From contig NZ_QJSU01000002.1 of the NCBI RefSeq assembly GCF_003217155.1, positions 310,001 through 374,000 of the forward strand: DNA of 64,000 bases, written 5' to 3'. The notes under the pieces are model-generated. The model was not told where the DNA came from. It made no database searches and saw only the letters and a program-made list of their open reading frames with translations. The first letter of the stretch is position 1. Each line of letters opens with the position of its first letter. The DNA comes from Psychrobacter fozii (GTDB lineage Bacteria; Pseudomonadota; Gammaproteobacteria; Pseudomonadales; Moraxellaceae). A program made the position numbers and the translations under genes. This document shows positions 37,259 to 47,637 of this stretch, piece after piece.

Positions 37259-37771
37259 ATGGCAAAGCAAGACAGTGTGCAAAAGAAACTCGCAAAAGTA
37301 CGTGCTCCTCGTGTACATCTTACCTATGACGTCGAAGTTGGTGATGCGATCGAAACGAAAGAAATCCCTTTCGTGGTCGGTGTGCTAGGAGAGTTCTCAG
37401 GAGATTCTAAACTTGAGCAACCTCGCTTTAAAGACAAAAAGTTCGTTGAAGTGGACTTGGATACCTTTGATGAGGTGATGTCAGGTCTAGCACCTCGTGC
37501 GACTTTCCGTGTCAGTAATGACTTGAGCGACAAAGGCGGTGAGTTTGCCGTTGACTTGGCATTCAACAGTATCGATGATTTTCGCCCCGAAGCTGTCGCT
37601 GACCAGATTGAACCGTTAAAGCAATTGGTACAAGCACGAGATCGCTTAGCAGATCTACGCAATAAGATATCAGCCAACGAAAAACTCGAAGATCTATTGG
37701 ATGATGTGCTCAAAAATACTGAGCAAGTCAAAAAAATGGCTGAACAAAACCAAATTGACGGTGAGGATTAA
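37259..37771 (+). CDS. tssB: T6SS sheath small subunit TssB (VipA)
   Basis: 170 residues. VHLTYDVEVGDAIETKEIPFVVGVLGEFSG and the FDEVM...LAPR region are [14 protein letters not shown] of TssB, which assembles with TssC into the contractile sheath. The C-terminal helix (LEDLLDDVLKN) bears the interaction with TssC. Only 3 bp from tssC. Confidence 0.96.
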   Translation: MAKQDSVQKKLAKVRAPRVHLTYDVEVGDAIETKEIPFVVGVLGEFSGDSKLEQPRFKDKKFVEVDLDTFDEVMSGLAPRATFRVSNDLSDKGGEFAVDLAFNSIDDFRPEAVADQIEPLKQLVQARDRLADLRNKISANEKLEDLLDDVLKNTEQVKKMAEQNQIDGED

Positions 37772-37774
37772 ACG

Positions 37775-39265
37775 ATGAGTGCCCAAGCCCAGCAGAATAT
37801 AGCAACGGATTCCGTAAATAGTGAAAGCTACGACTTGCTTGAAGAAATCGTCAATAAAAGTAACGTTGCCAAATCCGATGATGAAAAAAATCGTGCGAAG
37901 TCACAAATCGCCGAGCTTGCCAACGAAGTCATGCAAGGTACTGTGACGTTATCAGATAACTTGGCTGCCTCGATTGATGCTCGTATTGCACAAATTGATG
38001 CGCTGATATCTAAGCAATTGACGACCGTCATGCATGCGCCTGAGTTTCAAAAGCTAGAGTCTAGCTGGCGCGGTTTGCACTATCTATGTAGTCAAACGCC
38101 CTCAGAGTCTATGCTGAAAATCCGCATGATGAATACCACCAAGCGTGAGCTAACCAAAGACTTTCAGTCTTCAATCGATTTTGACCAAAGCACATTGTTC
38201 AAAAAGATCTACGAAGAAGAGTTTGGTAGCTTCGGTGGCGAACCTTACGCTGCCATCGTTGGTGATTTTGAGTTTACTCGTCAAAATTCAGACATGTATC
38301 TACTCGAGCAACTGTCTCATGTTGCTGCTGCGGCTCATGCGCCTTTCGTATCAGCAGCATCTGCTGAGATGTTTGGTCTGGATTCGTTCACCGATATCGG
38401 TCGTCCTCGTGATCTGTCGAAGATATTTGAAACCGCTGAATATATACGCTGGCGCGCGTTTAGACAGTCAGAGGATGCTCGTTACGTCGCACTGACTGCG
38501 CCTAGATTCTTAGGGCGCCTGCCTTATGATCCTAAAGATGGCACGGTGGTTGAAGGATTTAACTTTACCGAAGACGTTTCAGGTAGCGACCATAGTGATT
38601 ATCTATGGGTGAACGCAGCTTATGCATTTGCCTCACGCTTGACGGCTGCCTTTTCTGATTACCGTTGGTGTGCGGCTATTCGCGGTGTTGAGGGCGGTGG
38701 TTTGGTTGAAGGTTTACCTGTCCATACCTTTAAGACAGATGAAGGGGATTTGGCACTTAAGTGTCCAACTGAGATATCTATTACAGATCGCCGTGAGAAA
38801 GAGCTCAGCGATTTAGGTTTCATTCCATTAGTCCATTGCAAAAATACCAATTACGCTGCTTTTTTTGGGGCGCAATCAGTACAAAAAGCCAAAACTTATC
38901 AAAACGATGATGCCAATGCCAATGCTGCGCTATCGACGCAGATTCAATACATTATGGCTGTGTCACGTATTGCCCATTATCTAAAAGCGATGATGCGCGA
39001 TAAGGTTGGTAGTTTCTTAGCACCTGGTAATGTTGAGACGTTTTTGAACGACTGGATTTCACGTTATGTCTTGTTAGATGACGGAGCCTCACAGGAAGCA
39101 AAAGCCCAGTACCCACTGCGCGAAGCTTCTGTACAAGTTGTAGAAGTACCGGGTAAGCCTGGTGTCTACAAGTCAGTGGTCTTTTTGAGACCACACTTTC
39201 AACTTGACGAATTGTCTGTTTCTTTGCGTCTGGTTACTCAACTGCCGCAGTCTAGCAACAGCTAA
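37775..39265 (+). CDS. tssC: T6SS sheath large subunit TssC (VipB)
   Basis: 496 residues, the usual length. Signatures: FQKLESSWRGLHYL, FGGEPYAAIVGDFEF, FTDIGRPRDLSKIF, EYIRWRAFRQSEDARYVAL and RIAHYLKAMMRDKVGSF. Builds the sheath with TssB; its N-terminus is what ClpV recognises for recycling. Followed by a 53-bp spacer and hcp. Confidence 0.97.
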   Translation: MSAQAQQNIATDSVNSESYDLLEEIVNKSNVAKSDDEKNRAKSQIAELANEVMQGTVTLSDNLAASIDARIAQIDALISKQLTTVMHAPEFQKLESSWRGLHYLCSQTPSESMLKIRMMNTTKRELTKDFQSSIDFDQSTLFKKIYEEEFGSFGGEPYAAIVGDFEFTRQNSDMYLLEQLSHVAAAAHAPFVSAASAEMFGLDSFTDIGRPRDLSKIFETAEYIRWRAFRQSEDARYVALTAPRFLGRLPYDPKDGTVVEGFNFTEDVSGSDHSDYLWVNAAYAFASRLTAAFSDYRWCAAIRGVEGGGLVEGLPVHTFKTDEGDLALKCPTEISITDRREKELSDLGFIPLVHCKNTNYAAFFGAQSVQKAKTYQNDDANANAALSTQIQYIMAVSRIAHYLKAMMRDKVGSFLAPGNVETFLNDWISRYVLLDDGASQEAKAQYPLREASVQVVEVPGKPGVYKSVVFLRPHFQLDELSVSLRLVTQLPQSSNS

Positions 39266-39318
39266 TCGTTTATTAAAAACTAACGTTAAATTTAATTTTT
39301 CAAAACAAGGTATGTGAC

Positions 39319-39822
39319 ATGAAAGATATTTATATTCAGTTCCGTGGTAAATATAAAATTGATGGCGAGTCTCGTGATAGCGAGCATAAAGGTTGGCTTG
39401 AAGTAAACACTTGGGATCACTTGATCCGTCAGCCAAAATCAGCGACAGCAAGTAGCGTTGGTGGTCACACTTCTGAGCGTTGTGAGCATGCTGACATGAC
39501 GTTTATGAAAGACTTGGATTCGACCAGTCCTAAGCTATGGGAAGCCTGTTCTGCCGGTTACACGTTCGATGAAATTCAAATTGATTTTTATCGTGCCAAC
39601 GGTGACAAGCGCGTTAAATATCTTGAAGTTAAGCTTAAGCATGCGCTTATCGCAAGTGTTGAGCCAACCGTACGTTCAGAAGGCGTACCAATCGAAAAAG
39701 TCGGTATCAAGTATGCTGCTGTTGAGTGGACTTACACCCAGCAAGATATCGATGGTACTGCTAAAGGCGCTGTGACTAAGAAGTGGTCACTAGCCAATAA
39801 TACTGCTACTTATACTGCCTAA
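39319..39822 (+). CDS. hcp: Hcp tube protein (TssD)
   Basis: 167 residues. Begins MKDIYIQFRGKYKIDGESRD, with the Hcp-type TSERCEHADMTFMKDLDSTS block and GIKYAAVEWTYTQQDIDG. Hexameric rings stack into the inner tube and carry cargo. A terminator-like hairpin follows, so hcp can be expressed well above the downstream genes. Confidence 0.95.
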   Translation: MKDIYIQFRGKYKIDGESRDSEHKGWLEVNTWDHLIRQPKSATASSVGGHTSERCEHADMTFMKDLDSTSPKLWEACSAGYTFDEIQIDFYRANGDKRVKYLEVKLKHALIASVEPTVRSEGVPIEKVGIKYAAVEWTYTQQDIDGTAKGAVTKKWSLANNTATYTA

Positions 39823-39860
39823 GTCAGGCTGTATCAGGTGTTGTCTATCTTATCGTACCG

Positions 39861-39895
39861 AAAAAGAAAGGTTTATATCTAGGCCTTTCTTTTTT
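39861..39895 (+). terminator. Attenuator/terminator between hcp and tssE
   Basis: Stem aaaaagaaagg / cctttcttttt (11 bp), 12-nt loop, T run. It lies inside the T6SS operon and would lower expression of tssE onward relative to tssBC-hcp. Confidence 0.7.
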
Positions 39896-39923
39896 ACTTT
39901 TCTAAATAGGAATGATCGTATCG

Positions 39924-40415
39924 ATGAACTACGCTACTAATGCCTCTAACAAAGAACTTGGGTTTCGCCCAAATTTGTTCGAACAGTTATTTGATGATCA
40001 GCCTCGTCATTTGGCGCATGAGCTCGTGGTGCGTCGCCTTAATATTGATGAATTGAAGTCTTCTGTCGCGCGAGATCTTGAGGCTTTATTGAATACGCGC
40101 TGTGTGGTGTCTAGCAAGCTGCAAGACTATCAGCACGTGCGCTCATCAATATTGAATTTTGGCATATTGGATTTTGTGGGATTGAGCAGTGCCAACCCTG
40201 CTGACTGCGATTATATCTGTCGACAAATCGCAACAACCGTTGAACAGCAAGACACCCGGCTAAAAAACGTTCGCGTATCACTAGATATTGGCGCGGTTGA
40301 TGTCAATCAGCTGTGTTTTTCGATTGAAGCGTTACTGAAAGTGTATCCAGCACAAGAGCTTGTTAGCTTCGATGCGTTCTTTGAGCCAAGCTCTCAACGT
40401 TACTTAATAAAATAA
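39924..40415 (+). CDS. tssE: T6SS baseplate protein TssE (gp25-like)
   Basis: 163 residues. gp25-like elements: LFEQLFDDQPRHL, SVARDLEALLNTRCVVSSKL, SILNFGILDFVGL and SFDAFFEPSSQRY. Wedge component of the baseplate. ATG 39912 is also in frame but touches the AGGA site; ATG 39924 is preferred. Spacing to tssF is 54 bp. Confidence 0.92.
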   Translation: MNYATNASNKELGFRPNLFEQLFDDQPRHLAHELVVRRLNIDELKSSVARDLEALLNTRCVVSSKLQDYQHVRSSILNFGILDFVGLSSANPADCDYICRQIATTVEQQDTRLKNVRVSLDIGAVDVNQLCFSIEALLKVYPAQELVSFDAFFEPSSQRYLIK

Positions 40416-40469
40416 CCTATATCAATGCTTAACCGTCAGAGTTGGCAGCGATAACCGTATTGAGGCATC

Positions 40470-42293
40470 ATGGACAGTCTACTTCCTTATTTTGAGCATG
40501 AGCTTAGCCTGTTTAATAAACAGTCAAAAGAGTTTGCCAAAAAGTACCCAAAAATAGCCAATCGGTTACTGATGGGGCACGATACCGTAGATGATCCACA
40601 TATTGAAAGGTTGATACAGGCTTTTTCTCTCATTAGCGCGCGTATCAATAAAAAACTAGATGACTCGTATTCTGACTTTACAGAATCGTTATTAGAAGTT
40701 GTTTATCCTGATTATCTCAAACCCTTTCCATCCGTCTCTATCGCGCAGTTTAATCTGGGCGTGCAGGGCAATGCGATGAGTGAAGCGGTCTTGGCACCGA
40801 AACAGAGCACATTTGCCACCCAAAAGATAAATGGGACGCCTTGCCAGTTTCAGTCAACCCAAGACGTGACGTTGTTACCGATAGAGATAGATAGCGTCAG
40901 CTTTGAGACTCGCCAAGAAATCTATGACAATCAGCATGGTCTGCTAAATGGTTGTATCAGTATTAAATTTAAGGCGCTGAACCCAAGCTTTGACTATCAG
41001 GCATTATTAAGTCATTCGTTAGATCTGTATATAGACGAAGATGCCAGTCAGGGCACCAGTCTCTGGGATTTATTATGGTGTGACGTCAAGCAAACGCACC
41101 TTCATGGTAGGCAGGTCAACAAGATAACGGGTAGTCCGTTTGAGATTATAGGCTTTGCCCCTGAACAGCAAGTGCTCCCCAGTCACCGTGTGAGTAATGC
41201 CGCCTCTGCTTTATTAAAAGAGTATTTTTATTTCCCTGAAAAATTCAACTTTTTACGTCTGAATCTTGGCCGTGCTTGTCCAAATTTAAAAATTGATAGT
41301 AATGGCTTTGAGATTCGCTGTTATTTTAAGTTTGATAAAAAAAACACCATTCGCCTAAAAAACCTGCAGCAGCTAAGCGCTAGCAGTATCAAGTTGTTTT
41401 GCACGCCTGTTGTCAATCTATTCAAAGCTGCTGCCAAGCCTATCCAAGTGACCCATCGTTCTGTCTATTATGATTTGGTGCCCGATACTCGCGCGCTTTT
41501 TCAGCATGAAATCTATGAGATCAACAAGGTCATAGAGTCTAAGCAAAGCGACAATCGTCTGATACAACGTGAATACCATCCGTTTTATGCGCTCAATCAC
41601 TATGAGCAGCAAGATGAAGGCCGTTATTATCATATTAAACGTGATAAAGACATGGCTGAGTTTAAGCAAGGTTTTGAATATCAGATTATGTTTGTAGAAA
41701 AAAACCGTGAAGACTTGTCAGGCGCGGTGAGCATGAGTGCTTCTTTGTTATGTACCAATAGAGACTTGCCCGCCCAAGTGATATTTGGTCAAAGCCGTGG
41801 TGATCTGTTTAGTGAAGGTATGACAGGATTTAGCAGTTTGTCACTATTAAAGCAGCCAACCAGAACGGCACGGTTTGAATACACAGGTGAAGAGCGCTGG
41901 CGATTGATATCGCTGATTAGTCTGAACTTTTTATCATTGGCAGCCCAAGATGCGGAGCTGATGAAAGAGTATCTGTCGCTTTATGATATTACCCAATCAG
42001 CATCTAATAAGCTGCTGGTTGAAGGCATCGTCGCTGTCGAAACCAGTATTGCGGCTAGGCGTATTCAGCGCTTACCGCAACCTGGGTTTGTGCGTGGTAC
42101 GGTCATTGATATTCAGATTAACCAAAAGAATTTTGCTGGAGTGAGTATCCGCCAGTTTGCCCATTTATTGGCTCATGTCTTTGGCTATCACGCTAGCTTG
42201 AATAGCTTCGTTGAGGTTGCCATTAGTGATGCCGTTACGAAAGAGGAGATATACAGATGTCAGCCACGCAGCGGTCTCAGTCCTCTTATCTAA
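40470..42293 (+). CDS. tssF: T6SS baseplate protein TssF
   Basis: 607 residues, typical for TssF. YFEHELSLFNKQSKEFAKKY at the start and DPHIERLIQAFSLISARINK, YPDYLKPFPSVSIAQF and PGFVRGTVIDI are family features. Forms the baseplate wedge with TssG and TssK. The tssG start lies 37 bp before its stop. Confidence 0.96.
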   Translation: MDSLLPYFEHELSLFNKQSKEFAKKYPKIANRLLMGHDTVDDPHIERLIQAFSLISARINKKLDDSYSDFTESLLEVVYPDYLKPFPSVSIAQFNLGVQGNAMSEAVLAPKQSTFATQKINGTPCQFQSTQDVTLLPIEIDSVSFETRQEIYDNQHGLLNGCISIKFKALNPSFDYQALLSHSLDLYIDEDASQGTSLWDLLWCDVKQTHLHGRQVNKITGSPFEIIGFAPEQQVLPSHRVSNAASALLKEYFYFPEKFNFLRLNLGRACPNLKIDSNGFEIRCYFKFDKKNTIRLKNLQQLSASSIKLFCTPVVNLFKAAAKPIQVTHRSVYYDLVPDTRALFQHEIYEINKVIESKQSDNRLIQREYHPFYALNHYEQQDEGRYYHIKRDKDMAEFKQGFEYQIMFVEKNREDLSGAVSMSASLLCTNRDLPAQVIFGQSRGDLFSEGMTGFSSLSLLKQPTRTARFEYTGEERWRLISLISLNFLSLAAQDAELMKEYLSLYDITQSASNKLLVEGIVAVETSIAARRIQRLPQPGFVRGTVIDIQINQKNFAGVSIRQFAHLLAHVFGYHASLNSFVEVAISDAVTKEEIYRCQPRSGLSPLI

Positions 42294-43297
42294 CGGATTT
42301 ACTAGCGGCGCCACAATCTTATGAGCTATTGCAAGCGCTGCGCTTAGTTCAGCATGAAGTCAGTATGGGGCATGCGCCTATCGAAGTGCGTTACCGTGCC
42401 TCGTTGTCATTGGCATATCCGCAAGCTGAAATTGAGTCAATGGCGCTCATTGCCCAAGACAATATGGAAGGCAGTGACAGTTCAGTAAAAGATGGTCAAA
42501 TAAAGGCCAGTTCGTTAATGGGCAGACAGATAGAGGTTTGCCCAGCAGTTATTGGACTTACGGGCCCATTATCGGCTTTGCCCGCGATGTATACCGACCA
42601 TTTAGCATCACGAGTCAATCATGCAAAAGACAAAGCTGCACCGGCATTTTTAGATTTATTTAACCATCGTTTAACTGATTTGTATGTCGAAGCGAGCTGG
42701 TTTTATAACTTGCCATTACAGTATGAGTTAAAGGACAAAAAAGACAGCTACCTGTTGAGCTTGCGGGCACTGGCACGTCAGCCTAAGAAGTTAACCGCCA
42801 TCGACAGCTTAATTGCCTATGCTGGCATGATTGCCCCCGGACGTCTGACCGCTGATCAGTTAGCACATGTACTGTCGCACTTTTTGGATAGCACGGTGAG
42901 TGTGGAGCAGTTCGTACCAGAATGGTTTGACTTGCCAGCTAGTGAGCAGACTGCACTTGGTGGACAACATGCGGCACTTGGCTTATCTGCATTTTGCGGT
43001 GCGCGCGTCGTACAGTTCGATAGCAAAATTAGAATCGTATTTCACCAGTTGGATGCCAAGCGTTATTTGAGACTGTTGCCAGCCGGTGATATGTATCAAG
43101 TCATCATTGATTTTATCCGTAAATGGTGCGGTGTCTGTCTTGCCGTTGAGATGCAGCTCGAGTTGGACAAGCAGTACATCACTCCTTTGTCATTGTCTGA
43201 AAGTGGTTTTGGTGGCTTGGGGCAAGGTGGGTTTTTGGTATCGCAGCCCGCGACCCAGCATCATGATGACACTCGCTATGCGTTGCCTATTCAGTAA
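42257..43297 (+). CDS. tssG: T6SS baseplate protein TssG
   Basis: 346 residues. SYELLQALRLVQHEV, VRYRASLSLAYPQAEI, GLTGPLSALPAMYTDHL and FLDLFNHRLTDLYVEAS are diagnostic. AGGAG lies before the ATG inside the end of tssF (translational coupling). A 169-bp spacer separates it from clpV. Confidence 0.96.
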   Translation: MSATQRSQSSYLTDLLAAPQSYELLQALRLVQHEVSMGHAPIEVRYRASLSLAYPQAEIESMALIAQDNMEGSDSSVKDGQIKASSLMGRQIEVCPAVIGLTGPLSALPAMYTDHLASRVNHAKDKAAPAFLDLFNHRLTDLYVEASWFYNLPLQYELKDKKDSYLLSLRALARQPKKLTAIDSLIAYAGMIAPGRLTADQLAHVLSHFLDSTVSVEQFVPEWFDLPASEQTALGGQHAALGLSAFCGARVVQFDSKIRIVFHQLDAKRYLRLLPAGDMYQVIIDFIRKWCGVCLAVEMQLELDKQYITPLSLSESGFGGLGQGGFLVSQPATQHHDDTRYALPIQ

Positions 43298-43466
43298 GTA
43301 GTTAATAGATACATAGGTTGCTTTTGTATTTATCAGCAATTTTGAGTTTTATAGATAGTTTTGGTCTATTGCTAAATTCCATCTTATTAAGTTTTATACA
43401 CCCGTTTTATAAAAATAATGTTAAGTCTATCGAAAATGACAACGATAATGCCAAAGGAAAAGGTTT

Positions 43467-46379
43467 ATGAGCCAGTTAAAAGCTGTAATTACCCGCTTGA
43501 GTCCGAGCTGCCGACAGTGTTTGCAGCAGGCAGCTAGGCTTTGTATCAATAATGGACATCGTGAAGTCGATACTGTCCATCTATTGCATGAGTTGATTGC
43601 GACGCCGCACAATGACGTGGCTCAAATACTGAAATTCAATAAGATTAATCAGCAGGCATTGCTAGTAGATATCACAGACTTGCTCGGTACTTTTAGTCAG
43701 GCAACAGGCTCGACCCCTGTGTTTAGTCAAGGGTTGATGGCGTTGTTAGAAGATGCGTGGGAGCTAGCCAGTAGCCAACATAGCCAAAGTGATGATAATA
43801 ACAGCCTACTCGAAATCCGCTCTGGACACATATTGCTCGTGCTATTGGCGTATGAGCGCTATCAGTCATTACTCAAAACCCTCCCTGAACAGCTACAGTA
43901 TATTGATCGTTTTACCCTAAAAGATGATTATGAACGCCAATGTCTTGGTAGTACCGAGGGTAGTGGGTCAAGCAGCAATAAAGGCGTGAATAAGGGTGCT
44001 GATGATAGTGTAGACAATGATATTAACAATCAAGAATCTTTAGACGCTAAGCAAACTGAAACTAAGCCAACCCCTGCGTTGGATAAATATACTTATGATT
44101 TGACTGCTAAAGCCAGTGCAGAGCAAATAGATCCAGTGATAGGCCGTGAGTTTGAAATTCATCAGCTGATCGATATTTTGATTCGTCGTCGCCAAAACAA
44201 CCCTATTTTGACAGGTGAGGCAGGCGTTGGTAAAACTGCTGTGGTAGAAGGATTGGCGCAAAAGATAGTTGCTGGCCAAGTACCTGATCAGCTTAAAGAC
44301 GTGACGATACGTAGTCTCGATATGGGGCTATTGCAAGCTGGGGCGAGTGTCAAAGGTGAATTTGAAAACCGTCTAAAGCAAGTCATCGAAGAAGTACAAG
44401 CGTCGGTACAGCCGATTATCTTGTTCATTGATGAAGCGCATACCTTGATTGGCGCTGGTGGGCAAGCGGGTCAAAACGACGCGGCGAATTTGCTGAAGCC
44501 TGCGCTGGCTCGTGGTGAGCTCAGAACCATTGCTGCGACGACGTGGTCAGAATATAAGAAGTACTTTGAAAAAGATGCAGCATTATCACGTCGCTTCCAA
44601 GTAGTCAAAGTTGATGAGCCTGATATCGATACGGCAGTGGCGATGATTCGTGGTTTGAGTGCCAAGATGCAGTCGCACTTTAGCATATTGATAGATGACG
44701 ATGCGCTACAAGCAGCCGTTGAGCTGTCAGCACGTTATATCAGTGATCGACAACTGCCTGATAAAGCGGTCAGCGTATTAGATACGGCAGCTGCACGGGT
44801 GAGCTTATCAAAAACAGCCATGCCCAATCAGCTGGATAGATTACAAGCCAAAGGTGTGCAATTAGAGCAGCATATCAATAATCTCAGTCAACAGCTTGAG
44901 CGTATCGGCGGTGTGGACGAAAAAGAAAAAGTCAGCCAAAAAATTGCCGTGCTTGATGAACAGCGTCAAACCAATCAGCAAAGCATCGCTGACATGACCA
45001 GTCGCTGGCATGAGCAACGTCAGCTTAATGATCAGCTTGATGCCTTAAATCAGCAGTTGAATGGTAAGGCTGATGGTGCTGATACGCTCAGTGCAACAGA
45101 GCGCTTAGACAAACAGTCTGAGTACCAAAGCATTGAGCAGTCACTAAAACAAGTACAAGAGACACATCGCCTCATTCATCCTGTATTAGACAGACAAGTT
45201 ATTAAGCAGATTATCTCGGATTGGACAGGGATTCCACTTAACGATATGGCAGGGAATGAGAAAGACCATATCTTGAACTTGGCTGATACTTTGCAGTCGC
45301 GAGTCATTGGCCAAGACCATTCTGTGGCTGCTATCGTCAAGCGGATTCATACTGCAAAAGCACGGTTAGATGATCCTAATCGCCCGCAAGGGGTGTTTAT
45401 GCTCGTGGGGCCAAGTGGTGTGGGCAAAACAGAAACTGCATTGGCGCTATCAGAGGTATTGTATGGTGGTGAGCGTAATCTTATTACCATCAATCTATCA
45501 GAGTATCAGGAAGCGCATAGTGTTGCCTCCTTAAAAGGCTCGCCTCCAGGTTATGTGGGCTATGGTGAAGGTGGTGTGCTAACGGAGGCTATCCGCCGTC
45601 GTCCCTATAGTGTGCTTTTGCTTGACGAAGTAGAAAAAGCCCATCCAGACGTATTGGATCTGTTTTATCAGGTCTTTGACAAAGGAGTCATGGAAGACAG
45701 CGAAGGGCGTTTAATTGATTTCAAAAACACGCTTATTTTATTGACCAGTAATGTTGGTTCATCGCAGATTATGCAAGCGTGCATCAATACTGATCCAGCC
45801 GTCACTGATTTCAGCTTACCAGACAGCGATAGCCTAAAACAGGTGATTAATCCGCATTTATACAAATCATTCAAGCCTGCCTTTTTGGGTCGTCTAACGG
45901 TCATTCCTTATTATCCATTGACGGATGACGCGCTGGCAGAAATTATTCGCCTGAAACTGGATAAAATTACTGCCCGCATCCGTGACAATTATGATGTGCC
46001 TTGTGTCATTGACCCTGAGGTCATTGAGCTCATTTTATCGCGTTGTCATGAGGTCGACTCTGGTGCACGTAATGCCGATGCCATCATCAGTCATACCTTG
46101 CTACCGCAGCTGGCAGGTCAGCTACTGGCTCATGATGACAGTCAGAGTGTGCTAAAGAAAATTACTGTATTCGTCGATGATGAAGATAATTTTGCGTATC
46201 GTCTGGATACCGATGCGGTTGTGCCGCTGAATCAAATGGCGCAATACAGTGAAGATGAGACTGAGTATAAGGTTAAAAAGTCGGCAAGCAAACCAGTTTC
46301 AGCCAAAAAGCTTGCTGCTAAAAAGCCAACAGTTAAAAAAACAGCACGCAAAAAACCTGTTAAAGAGGAATTACTATAA
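43467..46379 (+). CDS. clpV: T6SS sheath-recycling AAA+ ATPase ClpV (TssH)
   Basis: 970 residues. Clp-N domain at 1-150, then a low-complexity linker rich in G, S, N and D (about 160-200). D1 ATPase with Walker A GEAGVGKT at 250 and Walker [10 protein letters not shown]2 with [10 protein letters not shown] at 648 and Walker [11 protein letters not shown]. It unfolds TssC to recycle contracted sheath. The last about 30 residues form a Lys/Ala/Pro-rich tail ([18 protein letters not shown] and on), longer than usual ClpV, which normally ends soon after the D2 small domain. Confidence 0.95.
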   Translation: MSQLKAVITRLSPSCRQCLQQAARLCINNGHREVDTVHLLHELIATPHNDVAQILKFNKINQQALLVDITDLLGTFSQATGSTPVFSQGLMALLEDAWELASSQHSQSDDNNSLLEIRSGHILLVLLAYERYQSLLKTLPEQLQYIDRFTLKDDYERQCLGSTEGSGSSSNKGVNKGADDSVDNDINNQESLDAKQTETKPTPALDKYTYDLTAKASAEQIDPVIGREFEIHQLIDILIRRRQNNPILTGEAGVGKTAVVEGLAQKIVAGQVPDQLKDVTIRSLDMGLLQAGASVKGEFENRLKQVIEEVQASVQPIILFIDEAHTLIGAGGQAGQNDAANLLKPALARGELRTIAATTWSEYKKYFEKDAALSRRFQVVKVDEPDIDTAVAMIRGLSAKMQSHFSILIDDDALQAAVELSARYISDRQLPDKAVSVLDTAAARVSLSKTAMPNQLDRLQAKGVQLEQHINNLSQQLERIGGVDEKEKVSQKIAVLDEQRQTNQQSIADMTSRWHEQRQLNDQLDALNQQLNGKADGADTLSATERLDKQSEYQSIEQSLKQVQETHRLIHPVLDRQVIKQIISDWTGIPLNDMAGNEKDHILNLADTLQSRVIGQDHSVAAIVKRIHTAKARLDDPNRPQGVFMLVGPSGVGKTETALALSEVLYGGERNLITINLSEYQEAHSVASLKGSPPGYVGYGEGGVLTEAIRRRPYSVLLLDEVEKAHPDVLDLFYQVFDKGVMEDSEGRLIDFKNTLILLTSNVGSSQIMQACINTDPAVTDFSLPDSDSLKQVINPHLYKSFKPAFLGRLTVIPYYPLTDDALAEIIRLKLDKITARIRDNYDVPCVIDPEVIELILSRCHEVDSGARNADAIISHTLLPQLAGQLLAHDDSQSVLKKITVFVDDEDNFAYRLDTDAVVPLNQMAQYSEDETEYKVKKSASKPVSAKKLAAKKPTVKKTARKKPVKEELL

Positions 46380-47530
46380 TGAGCACTGATAACTCTTTAG
46401 CCACCAATATGGATGCCCTTATCGCTCCTATTGATGGCAGTCATCATGGTGTCGGCGAAGACCTGACTTTTGATTTACGTATCGATGCCATCGTTGCTGC
46501 TCGTCAAGAGGACGACCCACTGCTGGCACAAGGCAACTGGGTCACTGAATTAAAAGTCGCTGATTGGGATTTTGTCAAAAACCAGTGTGCAGAGTTGCTA
46601 AGTCATACCAGTAAGGATATGAAGTTGGCACTATGGTACGTTGATGCCTTGAGTCATACAGATCATCTGGCAGGTATTAGTCATGGGCTAAGCGTATTGC
46701 AAGCATTCAATGATGAGTACTGGCTCACCATGTACCCACCATTGGATGGTGAAGAAGACAGCATGGATATTAGGGCAGGGCTACTATCATGGTTTGTAAA
46801 AGCGCTCACTGATGACCTAAAACAGCTATCACTCTCTGATACAAAGACAGAAAAATATAATTATAACTATTATCTAACCGCTCGTGACCATGACAAGCAG
46901 CGTCAGCAAAATCCTGATAGCGAATCGTCCAGTCAATTGACGCTTAGTGATTATAACCAAGCCATCAAAAGCAGTAGCGAATCATGGCAACGTGCATTGA
47001 TGACGACTCTGAGTACCGTTACCGAGCAGTGGCAAGCATTGTCTGACCAACTAAATGATCTCATGGGTATCGATGCGCCTGTCTTCGCGCCAGTGACAGA
47101 GCTGTTAGCTGGACTGAAGCAACATCTGCACTCATTGATACCAGAGCAGGTTGATATGGTAGACAGTAATAGTCAAGAAGGTATTGACGATATGGAAGAA
47201 GGTTTTTCTACTGAGAATGCAGTGCTAAATGATGGACAAGCAATTGGTGCAAAAACAAGCGCATCAACCAGCTTTAATCCGAACAACCGCGATCATCAAA
47301 GCAATCGCCGGCAAGCGCTTAAATTATTAGGTCAAATTCAAGACTACTTTGCGACCAATGAGCCGCACAGTCCAGTGACATTTTTACTCGGTCGAGCGAT
47401 CAATTGGGCTGATATGCCGCTAGATCAATGGCTCACACATATCATCAAAAATGAAGACCAGCTTGCTAATCTTTCAGACATGATTGGTATTCAGCCAAAA
47501 CGTGACTCATCTGATGACAGTTATAGCTAA
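46379..47530 (+). CDS. tssA: T6SS assembly protein TssA
   Basis: 383 residues. ImpA N-terminal domain: GEDLTFDLRIDAIVAARQED, WDFVKNQCAELLSHTSKDMK and GLSVLQAFNDEYWLTMYP. The C-terminal part is shorter and closes with an ALKLLGQIQDYFATNEPHSP helix block (VasJ/VasL-like). Coordinates sheath and tube polymerisation. Start overlaps the clpV stop (TAATG). Confidence 0.93.
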   Translation: MSTDNSLATNMDALIAPIDGSHHGVGEDLTFDLRIDAIVAARQEDDPLLAQGNWVTELKVADWDFVKNQCAELLSHTSKDMKLALWYVDALSHTDHLAGISHGLSVLQAFNDEYWLTMYPPLDGEEDSMDIRAGLLSWFVKALTDDLKQLSLSDTKTEKYNYNYYLTARDHDKQRQQNPDSESSSQLTLSDYNQAIKSSSESWQRALMTTLSTVTEQWQALSDQLNDLMGIDAPVFAPVTELLAGLKQHLHSLIPEQVDMVDSNSQEGIDDMEEGFSTENAVLNDGQAIGAKTSASTSFNPNNRDHQSNRRQALKLLGQIQDYFATNEPHSPVTFLLGRAINWADMPLDQWLTHIIKNEDQLANLSDMIGIQPKRDSSDDSYS

Positions 47531-47637
47531 GAAGACAGTTATAACTAAGTAGTCAATTTGGCTGCGGCTTAACTGGCAATTTGTGTGCCATTTTTAATGT
47601 ATGTTTACACCTTTGGACTGATAGAGAAGGGCTTGTC

